Positions 9,791 to 18,375 of a DNA stretch of 64,000 nucleotides are shown piece after piece. The position numbers and the translations under genes are program-made. Every line of letters begins with the position of its first letter. Positions within the stretch are counted from its first letter, which is position 1. Source of the DNA: Acinetobacter bohemicus ANC 3994 (GTDB lineage Bacteria; Pseudomonadota; Gammaproteobacteria; Pseudomonadales; Moraxellaceae); the NCBI RefSeq assembly GCF_000367925.1, contig NZ_KB849164.1:1159482-1223481 (forward strand). Direction: 5' to 3'. The notes under the pieces are model-generated. The model was not told the DNA's origin and made no database searches. It saw nothing but the letters and a program-made list of their open reading frames with translations.

Positions 9791-10492
9791 TTAATACTTT
9801 TTGCTCATTTCAGATAATAAATCCAGTTGAATTTCTTGTATTTGAGCAAGTCTATCCCACTGATGCATTAAAAGATGATCGAGTTTTTCATGTAAATGCT
9901 GGATTTCAAGCTCGGCTTTTAAGTTAATTTGATAATCATTCTGCGAACGCAATCTATCTTTTGCTTCTTGTCTATTTTGGCTCATCATAATAACCGGCGC
10001 TTGAATGGCGGCTATACAAGATAGGATTAAGTTTAATAAAATAAAGGGATAAGGATCGGCAGGATGAACCACCACAACGACCGTATTCACAGTAATCCAC
10101 ACGGCTAAAAATATGGCAAAACAAATTAGAAATGCCCAGCTTCCGCCAAACGTCGCTATTCTATCAGCAAGCCGTTCTCCTAAAGTCCAGTGTTGATCCA
10201 GTTTATTCTCAACATTTTTTGTGATGAGCTCGTGCTGCTGCATACTTTTAATCACTTCATATTCAAGATCAGTGACTTCCCCTTTCTCCGATTTTAATAA
10301 GGAATGAACATACTGAATTCGATACTTGGTCAAATCTGCTTGGCAAATATAGTCTTGAGGCGACCACTCTGGAAAATTATGTGAAATTTCTTCTGTAATC
10401 ACTTTTCGTATCATCCCCATTGGAATGAGGCTTTTAATTGGGAAAGTTTTTCCACACACTAAACATTCATGACATTCTTTTTTTTCATTCAT
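9791..10492 (-). CDS. DUF1003 membrane protein with N-terminal cysteine pair motif
   Basis: 233 aa. Residues 8-17 hold CHECLVCGKTF, with a further Cys at about 49 (YICQAD), a probable metal-binding knuckle. The DUF1003 core follows: GERLADRIATFGGSWAFLICF, membrane helix about 120-135, a second helix PFILLNLILSCIAAIQAPVIMMSQNRQ (about 150-176), then the helical, charged tail typical of the family. The family function is unknown. The 'CLVCGK' knuckle plus DUF1003 is a common form of this family. Confidence 0.88.
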   Translation of the reverse strand: MNEKKECHECLVCGKTFPIKSLIPMGMIRKVITEEISHNFPEWSPQDYICQADLTKYRIQYVHSLLKSEKGEVTDLEYEVIKSMQQHELITKNVENKLDQHWTLGERLADRIATFGGSWAFLICFAIFLAVWITVNTVVVVVHPADPYPFILLNLILSCIAAIQAPVIMMSQNRQEAKDRLRSQNDYQINLKAELEIQHLHEKLDHLLMHQWDRLAQIQEIQLDLLSEMSKKY

Positions 10493-10924
10493 GACCGCCC
10501 TCTTTTATCATCATTGTAGAATTAATGGATAAATATACCTAAGTACATTTTACTCATATTCAAACTTTTTGATTGTCTATATTGTTAATTTTTTCAACTG
10601 TAGATAGCACCAGCAAAATGATCAAAAACAATCATTTCCAATACTCTTCAATGCCTAAGAACCAGTTTTTGGCCGGCCTAATGCACTATCAAAATCTTTT
10701 TTTCCATCATCTTTATTGAAACAAAATTCACACAGTAAAACAGGAAAAAATGCAGTAGTTCCAATTTAAAATTTGGTAGGTCTAATTAAACATAAAAGTT
10801 TATAGCAATATACCTGATTAAATATCTAACAGTTAAATCATAAAAATTAAACTATTCTTTTGATTTATGCTGTAAAACAACATACTATTAAACGGGAAAA
10901 TAATAATCAAATTAATATATTGTT
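10493..10924. other. Divergent intergenic region
   Basis: 432 bases between divergent genes (DUF1003 on minus, diguanylate cyclase on plus). Very AT-rich. It must contain both promoters, but no operator or conserved dyad is evident. Confidence 0.4.
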
Positions 10925-12493
10925 ATGTTATTTAAGTACATGATTTATCCACTAAAGCTCAATCTTAGAAAGTTAATTTTATTATTATCAGTTTTTAGTG
11001 TTTCAAGCTTATTTATTGTTTCAGTTGTTGTAAGTTACTACATACAAAAACAACAACTTATCAGTAATTCTTTGTCAGTTAATCTTGAATATGCCTCAAA
11101 AATTGCTATAGGCACTGACAACCATTTTCAAACAATATTAAAAGAATTAGAATATAGTGCTTATGTCCTTGGTAATAACTTTGAAAACAATCAAATAACT
11201 CATTCCGAGGTTGAACGCCTAAAAAATCAGTCTGATTACTTTAATAGTATTGTAATAGTGAATTCTAAAGGTGATTTTATAGATTATGCTCCGTCTCAAC
11301 TTCATTTGAAAAAAGATGCAGCCAATACAACTTTAGGGCTGCGAGAGTCTTTAGAGGCAAAAAGTACTTATATTTCAGCTCCATATTACTCTATTAGAAA
11401 AAATTTAATTATTTTCATTTCTCAACCAATTTTTAATAACAAAAAAGAATTCATTGGCTATATTGGAGGTGCTATTTATCTAAAAGATAAAAATATTATT
11501 AGTGACTTACTTACAATAAAATACGGTTACAAGAATAGCTACATGTACGTAGTTGATAAATCTAATAAAATAGTTTTTCATCCTGATGCTCGTAAAATTG
11601 GTAAGCAAATTTTAAATAACTCAGGCTTAGCCTATATGAGAGAGAAAAAATCAGGAAGTCTTGAATTAATCAATTCTGACGGGATTAAAAATTTAGCAGG
11701 CTTTGCCCATATTCCGACAACAGACTGGATTATTGTTTCTCAACAACCTACGAAAGAACTACTTCAACAAGCAACAACCATCATTTATAAAGTTGCACTG
11801 GTTATGCTTATTTTTTATGCCTTTATATTTTTTATTGTATGGCAAGTTTCTTTACTTATTTCCTCACCCTTGAATAGCTTAGCAAAAATGGCTAGCCGAC
11901 TTAATCAGCCCAACATTGATTTAAATATTGCTAAAATTGAACCGTGGTATTTTGAAGTAAGAAGATTCAAGATTTCTTTATTAATGAGTGTACGTAATTT
12001 TTCTGAAAAAATATCAGAATTAAACAATAGGGTTAATACTGACCCACTCACAGGTTTCTATAATCGACGAGGAATGGATCTATTCGTTGATAGTTTTATC
12101 AAGACTGAAACTAAATTTTCAGTTATTTACATCGATATCGATTTCTTTAAAAAAATTAATGATACATATGGTCATGATCAAGGTGATGTCGTATTAAACC
12201 AGATTGCGAGTTACATCCGTGAAAACTTTAGAAGTAATGATATTTGTTGTCGTGTTGGAGGCGAGGAATTTATCATCCTTACGCCGACAACTAATATCGA
12301 CATTGGCTACACAATTGCTGAAAGACTGAGAAAACGACTAGAATCTACCATGATTGGTTCAATAGGCCCTGTCACAGTCTCTATCGGAATAGCTCATTGG
12401 CCTAATGATGCTTTTGATGTTCAAGAGGTATTTAAAAAAGCCGATAATAACCTATATAAAGCCAAAGCCGCTGGCCGAAATTGTATTCGATAA
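10925..12493 (+). CDS. Membrane diguanylate cyclase with periplasmic Cache sensor
   Basis: 522 aa. Membrane helix 1 (about 15-38), a periplasmic dCache-like region (about 40-285, with YYSIRKNLIIFISQPI and GYIGGAIYL), membrane helix 2 (about 289-312), a linker, then a GGDEF domain from about 365. The active site is GGEEF at 445-449. The inhibitory I-site RSND is at 436-439, exactly five residues ahead, so product inhibition by c-di-GMP is expected. NTDPLTGFYNRRG marks the domain start. It should convert two GTP to c-di-GMP in response to a periplasmic ligand. No EAL domain is fused. Confidence 0.93.
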   Translation: MLFKYMIYPLKLNLRKLILLLSVFSVSSLFIVSVVVSYYIQKQQLISNSLSVNLEYASKIAIGTDNHFQTILKELEYSAYVLGNNFENNQITHSEVERLKNQSDYFNSIVIVNSKGDFIDYAPSQLHLKKDAANTTLGLRESLEAKSTYISAPYYSIRKNLIIFISQPIFNNKKEFIGYIGGAIYLKDKNIISDLLTIKYGYKNSYMYVVDKSNKIVFHPDARKIGKQILNNSGLAYMREKKSGSLELINSDGIKNLAGFAHIPTTDWIIVSQQPTKELLQQATTIIYKVALVMLIFYAFIFFIVWQVSLLISSPLNSLAKMASRLNQPNIDLNIAKIEPWYFEVRRFKISLLMSVRNFSEKISELNNRVNTDPLTGFYNRRGMDLFVDSFIKTETKFSVIYIDIDFFKKINDTYGHDQGDVVLNQIASYIRENFRSNDICCRVGGEEFIILTPTTNIDIGYTIAERLRKRLESTMIGSIGPVTVSIGIAHWPNDAFDVQEVFKKADNNLYKAKAAGRNCIR

Positions 12494-12860
12494 TAATTCA
12501 TTATTTTTAACATTCTGCCCAACCTAAAGCATGAAGCGTTATGCTGCTCTGAATGAGTAAGTTTACGTGATGCATCAATTAGCTACTTGCGCCAAAGCAC
12601 TTCATTTCAGCGGAGATAGTACATTTTAAGTTTGTAATTTTCTCTTTCTTGCAATGCCCGTTCAAGCATCGTCATATTAAAGCTAAACTCTCTGTTTCCC
12701 ACTTTCGGGTTGAGTCATGACCCAATCACCCTATTTTTTACATAGCGTAATTGTCGAAGCTTCTTTATTAAGATTTATCCATCAGTTCCAATAACATAAA
12801 CAATGAGTGAAATATTGCTAGCAAAAAACCACTCGAAGGTGGTTCATTTTAAACTGCTTT
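12494..12860. other. Intergenic region with decayed coding sequence on the minus strand
   Basis: 367 bases. On the minus strand around 12620-12720 there is a short frame with coding-like composition (NREFSFNMTMLERALQEREN) that lacks a start and is cut by stops. It may be the end of a lost gene. The terminator of the next gene is at 12824-12844. Confidence 0.35.
12824..12844 (-). terminator. Terminator of the 113-aa gene, copy of 7211-7232
   Basis: Same AACCACT-CGA-AGGTGGTT hairpin with a T tract on the minus strand. It lies 17 bases past the stop of the gene ending at 12861. Confidence 0.75.
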
Positions 12861-13202
12861 TTATTGCTCTAATTGATGACTCATCCAATGTAAAAATTCA
12901 TTTTTTTGCAGAAAGCTTGGCGCTGCATGAGCCAGTATGGTTTGCTGTTTACCATTGAACACACCTTTATAATTATAAGGTTTTATAGCTTCAAATGTAG
13001 ACTTATCACACTCATGTAATTCACTCAAAAAAGTCTTCAATTGCATAAATTGACTTTGAGAATCGATTGTTGGTTTTTCTACAATAAAATTATAAATTTG
13101 TTCTAATATAAATTTAGGATTATTTTGAGGCATTATTATGTTCCATAATTCGTAGTAAATTCGCAATAATTTTAAGGTATATTCTACATAGCGCATTGTC
13201 AT
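12861..13202 (-). CDS. Small hypothetical protein, paralogue B
   Basis: 113 aa, near-duplicate of the 7248-7577 protein over the last 90 residues. The N-terminus (MTMRYVEYTLKLLRIYYELWNI) matches the pattern of the paralogue (YEIYFKILQIDYEVWNI) but has diverged, so the starts MTM or MRY are both possible. No signal, membrane helix or catalytic motif is seen. The two copies lie 5.6 kb apart in the same orientation with the same terminator, the mark of a segmental duplication. Confidence 0.65.
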   Translation of the reverse strand: MTMRYVEYTLKLLRIYYELWNIIMPQNNPKFILEQIYNFIVEKPTIDSQSQFMQLKTFLSELHECDKSTFEAIKPYNYKGVFNGKQQTILAHAAPSFLQKNEFLHWMSHQLEQ

Positions 13203-13680
13203 ATTATTACATTTTCATATTTCAGTAACATAAATTTTTAATAAAAAATTAGAAAAACAGTGTTTTAAGTTTAACTAAACAAAAATATAATTAAACGAAT
13301 TTAAAATATCTCCCCCCTCTTTCTCTCGCTCAATCATATCAAAATGCTCACCGGTACACGTTTCCAAAACAATATTTTAATATTATTTGGCTTAAACTTA
13401 ATTGAATATTGGGATTGGTTGATAATATCAATTTTATAATTTTTGCGATAAGTTTTATTGTCAAGCAGCCTAGACTCCCCCCCAATAATAAAAAGAGAAA
13501 CCCCATCAACATCTCGAATGTAACAGGGTTTGATGTGCCCTAATATGCTTAACAATGTGCAGTATTAATTATCTTTACCACATTTTCGGCATTCACGATA
13601 TTGACCATCATCGATGATTGAAACTATAGGCATGAATGCCAAATAATGTACGCAAAGAAATAAAGCATGGTCTGCTCCAT

Positions 13681-13840
13681 GCAAAAAAAAGCCCACACAT
13701 GGAAGTATGGGCTAAAACTTAAAATACCTTAAAGGTATTGGAAACCACAGCTAGTTTCTGCTGGCCATTCTCCACACTAATCGAGTCAGTTACAGTGGCG
13801 AAAAGTAACAATAATTAAAAATAATGCAAACAATATCACA
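13681..13840 (-). ncRNA. Structured RNA with 3' terminator, copy 1
   Basis: Read on the minus strand, a short hydrophobic reading frame (VILFALFLIIV, GTG start possible) precedes three hairpins: GAAAC-TAGCTGTG-GTTTC (about 13741-13758), AATACC/GGTATT (13723-13739) and a terminator stem GCCCA..TGGGC followed by eight T (13681-13712). Copy 2 at 36507-36664 has the same order, and its middle stem differs by two compensatory pairs. It could be a regulatory RNA, or a type I toxin-like small mRNA. The family is not recognised. Confidence 0.55.
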
Positions 13841-14035
13841 CTACTAACTATGATCAGTTTCCACGAGAAACGAATAATAAGTACATCAATCAATGAACTT
13901 TCATTGCTAGAATTATCCCCACTGAGGTTAAGTGAAGGTTTTATTATTAAAATTAAAATCTCAATAAAAATATAAGCATAAAAAAACCCTAATATGAATG
14001 AAGCAAATCAGGGTATAAACTTTAAATCTTTTCGT

Positions 14036-14088
14036 TGGTAGCGGGAGCTGGATTTGAACCGACGAGCTACCAGACTGCTCCATCCCGC
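14036..14088 (-). pseudogene. Initiator tRNA-Met remnant lacking the anticodon arm
   Basis: On the minus strand GCGGGATGGAGCAGTCTGG and GTAGCTC match the 5' acceptor and D arm of a bacterial tRNA-fMet, and GGTTCAAATCCAGCTCCCGC-TACCA matches its T arm, acceptor and CCA end. The anticodon stem-loop and variable loop, normally between CTCGTCGG and GTTCAAATC, are missing (about 23 bases). The junction coincides with the repeat TCGTCGG/TCGTTGG that flanks the lost part, so slipped-strand deletion is likely. It cannot read codons. Outer bases extend the pairing (TTCGTTG with CAACGAA). Confidence 0.85.
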
Positions 14089-14197
14089 ATCAACGAAGTG
14101 ACTTTATATGCCTTAATAGTCAATAATACAAACATTATTCAATATAAATAAAATATTGATCCATATTGCCTAAATAGACATATATTTTTTATGTCAT

Positions 14198-14404
14198 TTA
14201 AGGTTTAATAATTTTAAATATTTTTCCGCTTGTTGTACTTTGAAAAAGCATTTCAAAGCTAGGTCGAATAACCTCATTATCTACAATAATATATTTGATT
14301 CGTTCATACGTTTTAACAGTACTTGATATAACCTCGTCTAAAGTTGCTTCAATAGCATAATGCACACCAAATTGATCCTTTACACTAATATTAAGTTTAT
14401 TCAT
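14198..14404 (-). CDS. Small soluble hypothetical protein
   Basis: 68 aa from ATG 14404, preceded by a good ribosome site AAGGTG. It has no signal or membrane segment. The pattern of alternating hydrophobic residues (LNISVKDQFGVHYAIEATLDEVIS) suggests a small alpha/beta fold. The family is not recognised. Confidence 0.5.
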   Translation of the reverse strand: MNKLNISVKDQFGVHYAIEATLDEVISSTVKTYERIKYIIVDNEVIRPSFEMLFQSTTSGKIFKIIKP

Positions 14405-15172
14405 AAATACACCTTAAAAAGAAAATAATAAACAGCCTGAGACTGCAAAAATAGCATTCAATGATTATTAAATTTTGTAGTTATATACATTGAACGCTAG
14501 TCAATATACGTTAAAAAGTCTTCTTTAAGGAATATATTTCTAGCTATTCATATTGATGTGCCTACGCACAAGACTTAGTTTTGAATCAGTGCATTTTCTT
14601 AAGGCTGCATAATCCGATAAATCCACACTCTTTATTTTCATGATCGACTTCATCAAAATGGGAAATTTTTTGACTAACTTGAGCGTATTCATTTTAGATT
14701 TGCTATATACCACCTCACTGACCTAATTTAAGTAGAGATCAAACATCTTTAGCTCTCTTGGCTTAAAGTTTAGTGATAGTCCAGATCATCCGCAACATCG
14801 GTATCACCTCTTCAAATTTAAAAATTACACGCCAATTGGAAAAAAATTTGAAAACCTTTATATTTAAAATGCTTAATCAAGCCTTATCTTCCATGCTTAT
14901 AACGTATACACGCTATACAACGTATCAAAATTTATTACAAAGAAAAGTTAATACAATGTTTGCTGACTTTAGCTCACAAAAGGTTGGAAAATTTTAAGTG
15001 GAGATGCTCAAGCATGTGAATTCCTTCTAGATGAGCATGGGAAAAAGTGCCCGAAGAAGAAAATGTGAGTATAAAATTGAATAAACTGTTTTAAGTATTG
15101 TAAATTAAGTCTTAAAAATTGCATTACTTCTGTATTATTCAATTTAATATTTAAAGTAAGGTCATAAGAAGA
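14405..15172. other. Gene-poor region
   Basis: 768 bases. A plus-strand frame at 14773-14997 (74 codons) has no ribosome site and no recognisable motif, and I do not call it. The stretch 14999-15065 shows coding-like fragments. The promoter of the next plus-strand gene should lie in 15080-15160. Confidence 0.4.
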
Positions 15173-15493
15173 ATGAAAACGATAGGTTTTATTTTATTAA
15201 GTTTAATGTGTACATCTTATACCGTTCAAGCCAGTTCAACGGAGGCATGGAAAAAATATGATCAAAATCTTAAAGCAGCTTGTATAAAAGCAAGTCAGTT
15301 AAAAAATACAAAGGTCGTGAGTGACATTATGTCCTTTGATGATCGTGTTGGGTATTCTGCTGTAGTTTTAGAGGGTCGCTATCCTCAAGCACATATGAAG
15401 AATCAGCTTGGACGTGAATTATGTCTATGGCAGAGGTCTAAACAAAAAGCTTCAATCGTTGAAGCAGATACACTCTTAAAATCGAAGAAATAA
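15173..15493 (+). CDS. Small exported hypothetical protein
   Basis: 106 aa with a signal peptide (MKTIGFILLSLMCTSYTVQA, cleavage near residue 20). The mature part has two cysteines (KAACIKAS and RELCLWQR) and the conserved-looking core DDRVGYSAVVLEGRYPQAHMKNQLGRELCL. That pattern is seen in small periplasmic proteins of Acinetobacter, but I cannot name a family. It is followed 84 bases later by another exported protein in the same direction. Confidence 0.7.
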   Translation: MKTIGFILLSLMCTSYTVQASSTEAWKKYDQNLKAACIKASQLKNTKVVSDIMSFDDRVGYSAVVLEGRYPQAHMKNQLGRELCLWQRSKQKASIVEADTLLKSKK

Positions 15494-15577
15494 ACTTATT
15501 ATCTAATCGCATAATTAAAGTCAGACCGACAGAAAATGATATGCTAAATCCATAATTTTATCATTTGGGACCATAAA

Positions 15578-16003
15578 ATGAAAAAGAGTTTAGGCATCGC
15601 TATTTTAGCTGCTTCAGTTGCATTAGGTTCTGCTCCTGTCTTTGCAAAGTCATTAGAAACAGCTGTGACTTTCAAGAAAGGAACTTATAGCACAAGCTTA
15701 AAAGGTATGTTCAAAGGCTATGATGACGCCCGTTATACACTGCATGCCAAAGCTGGCCAACGATTAAAATTTAAAACAACCAGCACAGGTGACTTAGCCT
15801 ATATCAATATTTATGCGCCAGGAGATAAACCAGGTAAAGCTGAAGCCTTATGGATTGGTTCTACAGCAGGCTCGGCTGGAGAAGTTGTTCTACCATCCAC
15901 TGGTCAATATACACTTCAGGTTTATCAAATGCGGAATACTGCACGGCGTGGCAAAACCGTAAATTTCAATGTCGATATCCAAATTTTAAATCAAGCACCT
16001 TAG
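15578..16003 (+). CDS. Exported beta-sandwich protein (PPC-like)
   Basis: 141 aa. The signal peptide ends at about residue 23 (GSAPVFA-KS). The mature domain has [30 protein letters not shown] and [17 protein letters not shown], the pattern of bacterial pre-peptidase C-terminal (PPC)-type or PliI-like beta-sandwich domains. A role as periplasmic binding or inhibitor protein is possible. The last four codons (NQAP) and the stop lie in a palindrome shared with the convergent gene, with which it overlaps by four bases. Confidence 0.72.
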   Translation: MKKSLGIAILAASVALGSAPVFAKSLETAVTFKKGTYSTSLKGMFKGYDDARYTLHAKAGQRLKFKTTSTGDLAYINIYAPGDKPGKAEALWIGSTAGSAGEVVLPSTGQYTLQVYQMRNTARRGKTVNFNVDIQILNQAP

Positions 16004-16015
16004 GGTGCTTGATTT
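15988..16015. terminator. Bidirectional terminator encoding both C-termini
   Basis: AAATCAAGCACC (15988-15999) pairs perfectly with GGTGCTTGATTT (16004-16015). The four-base loop holds both stop codons (TAG plus, TAA minus). Because the arms are inverted copies, both convergent proteins end in NQAP. Confidence 0.8.
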
Positions 16016-17352
16016 ATTGGAGTCTCATAAGTCGTTGCACCAACGGGTGATACGCGCCAAATCATATCCCCCACATCATCGGCGACCAAAATAGCCCCTG
16101 AAAAATCAACCACTACACCAACAGGCCGCCCAAACGCATCGCCCTTATCGCTTAAAAAACCAGTCAATACATCTTGAGGTTTACCAGAAGGCTGGCCATT
16201 TTGGAACGGCACAAAAATGACTTTATAACCACTATGCGGTTTACGATTCCATGAGCCATGCTGACCAATTAGCGCACCACCACGGTATTGTGGCATTAAT
16301 TCGGCAGCATAAAATGCTAAGCCTAATGATGCTGTATGGTTGCCTAATGCATAATCAGGCTTAATCGCGCGTGCGACCAACTCAGGGTTTTGTGGTTTCA
16401 CCCGCGTATCCACATGCTGACCATAATAACTATACGGCCAGCCATAAAAAGCACCATCTTTAACTGAAGTCATGTAATCAGGCACTAAGTCATTGCCAAG
16501 TTCATCGCGCTCATTCACCACTGTCCATAATTTGCCACTCTGAGGTTGCCAGTCCATGCCATTTGGATTGCGTAGCCCTGTCGCAAATGGTCGTGCCTTG
16601 CCACTGGCAATATCAAACTCCATAATCAGTGCACGGCCAACTTCTTGGTCAAAGCCATTTTCAGCCACGTTACTGTTTGAGCCCACAGTAATATAAAGTT
16701 TGGTGCCCGCAGGGTTGGCAATTACATTTTTGGTCCAATGATGGTTTAACGTGCCACCCGGTAAATCCAATACTTTGGTTCCGCTTGCTGTAATTTGAGT
16801 TGCACCTTCTTGGTAAGCAAAGCGCATTAAGGCGTCAGTATTGGCTACGTACAACATATTACCGACCAGTGCCATGCCAAATGGAGAGTTTAAATTCTGT
16901 AGAAACACGGTTTTTTGGTCAGCAATGCCATCGCCATTGGAATCACGCAGTAAGCTAATGCGGTTGGCACTCGGATGTGATGACCCTGCTCGCTTCATCA
17001 CCAGTTTCGCTATTTTTCCTTTAAGTCCCTTGCCATCATCAGGCTTAAATGGCGCATCCGTTTCAGCCACCAGTACATCACCATTCGGCAATACATGCAG
17101 CCAGCGCGGGTGTTCAAGTTCTCCTGCAAATGCTTGTACTTTTAGACCTGCAGCAGGAGTTGGCATCATACCCGCAGGCCAACCTTTGGCAGGAGCAATA
17201 TTAACTGTAGGTAGCAAACTTGATTTAGGTTCAGGCAAATTAGGTTGGGGGCCATAGCTGTCTGTGATTGGGGAGTTAGATGGTGAAGCGCATCCAGTTA
17301 GTGCCAATACAATAGCAAAGCTCACAATGGGCAGTAAAAATCGAGCAGACAT
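16000..17352 (-). CDS. Sorbosone-dehydrogenase-like PQQ-type beta-propeller lipoprotein
   Basis: 450 aa. The lipobox LALTGC ends at about residue 21, so it is a lipoprotein of the periplasm or outer membrane. The body matches the L-sorbosone/soluble aldose dehydrogenase (Asd, Gdh-B related) six-bladed propeller: [63 protein letters not shown] and [21 protein letters not shown]. The family oxidises sugars or aldehydes with PQQ. The substrate is unknown. It is convergent with, and overlaps by four bases, the 15578-16003 gene. Confidence 0.9.
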   Translation of the reverse strand: MSARFLLPIVSFAIVLALTGCASPSNSPITDSYGPQPNLPEPKSSLLPTVNIAPAKGWPAGMMPTPAAGLKVQAFAGELEHPRWLHVLPNGDVLVAETDAPFKPDDGKGLKGKIAKLVMKRAGSSHPSANRISLLRDSNGDGIADQKTVFLQNLNSPFGMALVGNMLYVANTDALMRFAYQEGATQITASGTKVLDLPGGTLNHHWTKNVIANPAGTKLYITVGSNSNVAENGFDQEVGRALIMEFDIASGKARPFATGLRNPNGMDWQPQSGKLWTVVNERDELGNDLVPDYMTSVKDGAFYGWPYSYYGQHVDTRVKPQNPELVARAIKPDYALGNHTASLGLAFYAAELMPQYRGGALIGQHGSWNRKPHSGYKVIFVPFQNGQPSGKPQDVLTGFLSDKGDAFGRPVGVVVDFSGAILVADDVGDMIWRVSPVGATTYETPINQAP

Positions 17353-17674
17353 TTTATCTCCAATTTATTTTTCTGTCTTAATAGCTAGAGAATAATTCTT
17401 TGTATGATACAGATATAGACTTTTTATTTAACATATTTGTGGCTATCCCAAGTTGAAAAATGCAGATTCAATATCTCCTGTTCTGTTATCCCCAAGTAAA
17501 AATATCCGCTTCTATAAGCCCCACATCTGGGACAGAGTTAAGTTAGCAGCCTATTTACTGTGTAATATCGGTAAATAAAAAAAATAGTTGCATTCAAATG
17601 CAAACTTATTCCAAAATGAAAAAGGCCTAACTATCCGCTAATAGTTAGACCCAGAATCATGTTGAAGGGTTGAT
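17353..17674. other. Intergenic region
   Basis: 322 bases between two minus-strand genes. It contains the terminator of the Hfa-like operon at 17619-17651 and the promoter region of the sugar-dehydrogenase-like gene. Nothing else is seen. Confidence 0.45.
17619..17651 (-). terminator. Terminator of the Hfa-like operon
   Basis: CTAACTAT (17627-17634) pairs with ATAGTTAG (17641-17648), and the A-rich left flank reads as a T tract on the minus strand, 24 bases after the stop at 17675. Confidence 0.8.
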
Positions 17675-18277
17675 TTACTTTACGGTCACTGTAATGCTAC
17701 CTGTGTTTATAGCACCGATTGCTGAAGTTTTGATGCCGTCAATATGATTCACTTTTCCATCTACATTTACAGATGCATCAATAGCGCCAGAATTAAAGGC
17801 TAAATTTGCTGCGCTGTAATTGCTCAGAGTTTTAGAGAATTGATCATAATAGCTGGTATTAAGTGTTGAACTGACAGAACTTTCGAGTTCAGATGACTTT
17901 TCATTATGCCATCCTTCCACCTCATGCCATGCATTTTTGTCAGCGTCAAAAGTTTTACTGAATGTACCCGCAGTAACAGCACTGAAGTTACCTTGCTGTA
18001 AGTTAATGCTACCCGTGTTCACGGCACCAATTGCTGAAGTTTCTGCCGAGACTTTGTCTCCAACATTATTGAGTGAATTATAACGACCATCTATGTTGAC
18101 AGTTGCATCAATATTATTGGTATTGATTGCAAGGTTAAGTGCACTACCATTTTTGGCATGTTGAGTTAAAAGGGCTAGGGTTCCTTGTAGACCGGTATCT
18201 ACATGTACATTATTTGCCATAGCTGCACTGGACAGGAAGGCGACGGATAAGGCGATTGTTGTGATAGTCTTATTCAT
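17675..18277 (-). CDS. Secreted repeat protein, HfaD-like or curlin-like
   Basis: 200 aa. A signal peptide ends at AMA (about residue 21). Two related blocks, residues 48-91 and 158-195, share the order N-x-x-x-IDA-x-VN-x-DG-x-x-N ... TSAIGA-x-NTGSI. They are separated by a Ser/Lys/His-rich linker (about 100-157). The TSAIG turns recall the AIG repeats in holdfast-anchor protein HfaD and related surface adhesins. It follows the CsgG/HfaB-like pore gene with a 98-base gap and has its own terminator. The best inference is a secreted substrate exported through that pore and assembled on the surface. Confidence 0.65.
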   Translation of the reverse strand: MNKTITTIALSVAFLSSAAMANNVHVDTGLQGTLALLTQHAKNGSALNLAINTNNIDATVNIDGRYNSLNNVGDKVSAETSAIGAVNTGSINLQQGNFSAVTAGTFSKTFDADKNAWHEVEGWHNEKSSELESSVSSTLNTSYYDQFSKTLSNYSAANLAFNSGAIDASVNVDGKVNHIDGIKTSAIGAINTGSITVTVK

Positions 18278-18375
18278 GGTTAATTTCCTTTTCTAGTTTT
18301 CTTTTCTAATTTTGAAGTACTTCTCGCTAAGCACCTCTTTTTATAATGGGAGCGAGCCCATTTTTATATATCTTT

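Larger units (their letters stand above)
13203..14197. other. Long gene-poor region with RNA elements
   Basis: 995 bases. It contains a weak minus-strand frame at 13334-13555 (73 codons, TTG start, contains DVDGVSLFIIGGESRLLDN; possibly a gene fragment), the structured RNA at 13681-13840 and the initiator-tRNA remnant at 14036-14088. The mixture of remnants suggests a site of past insertions and deletions. Confidence 0.5.

Noticed and set aside
14036..14088. A functional tRNA gene
   Set aside because: The anticodon stem-loop is missing, so it can only be a remnant.
14773..14997. 74-codon plus-strand frame
   Set aside because: Starts with a weak codon, no ribosome site, no motif; neighbouring sequence looks decayed.
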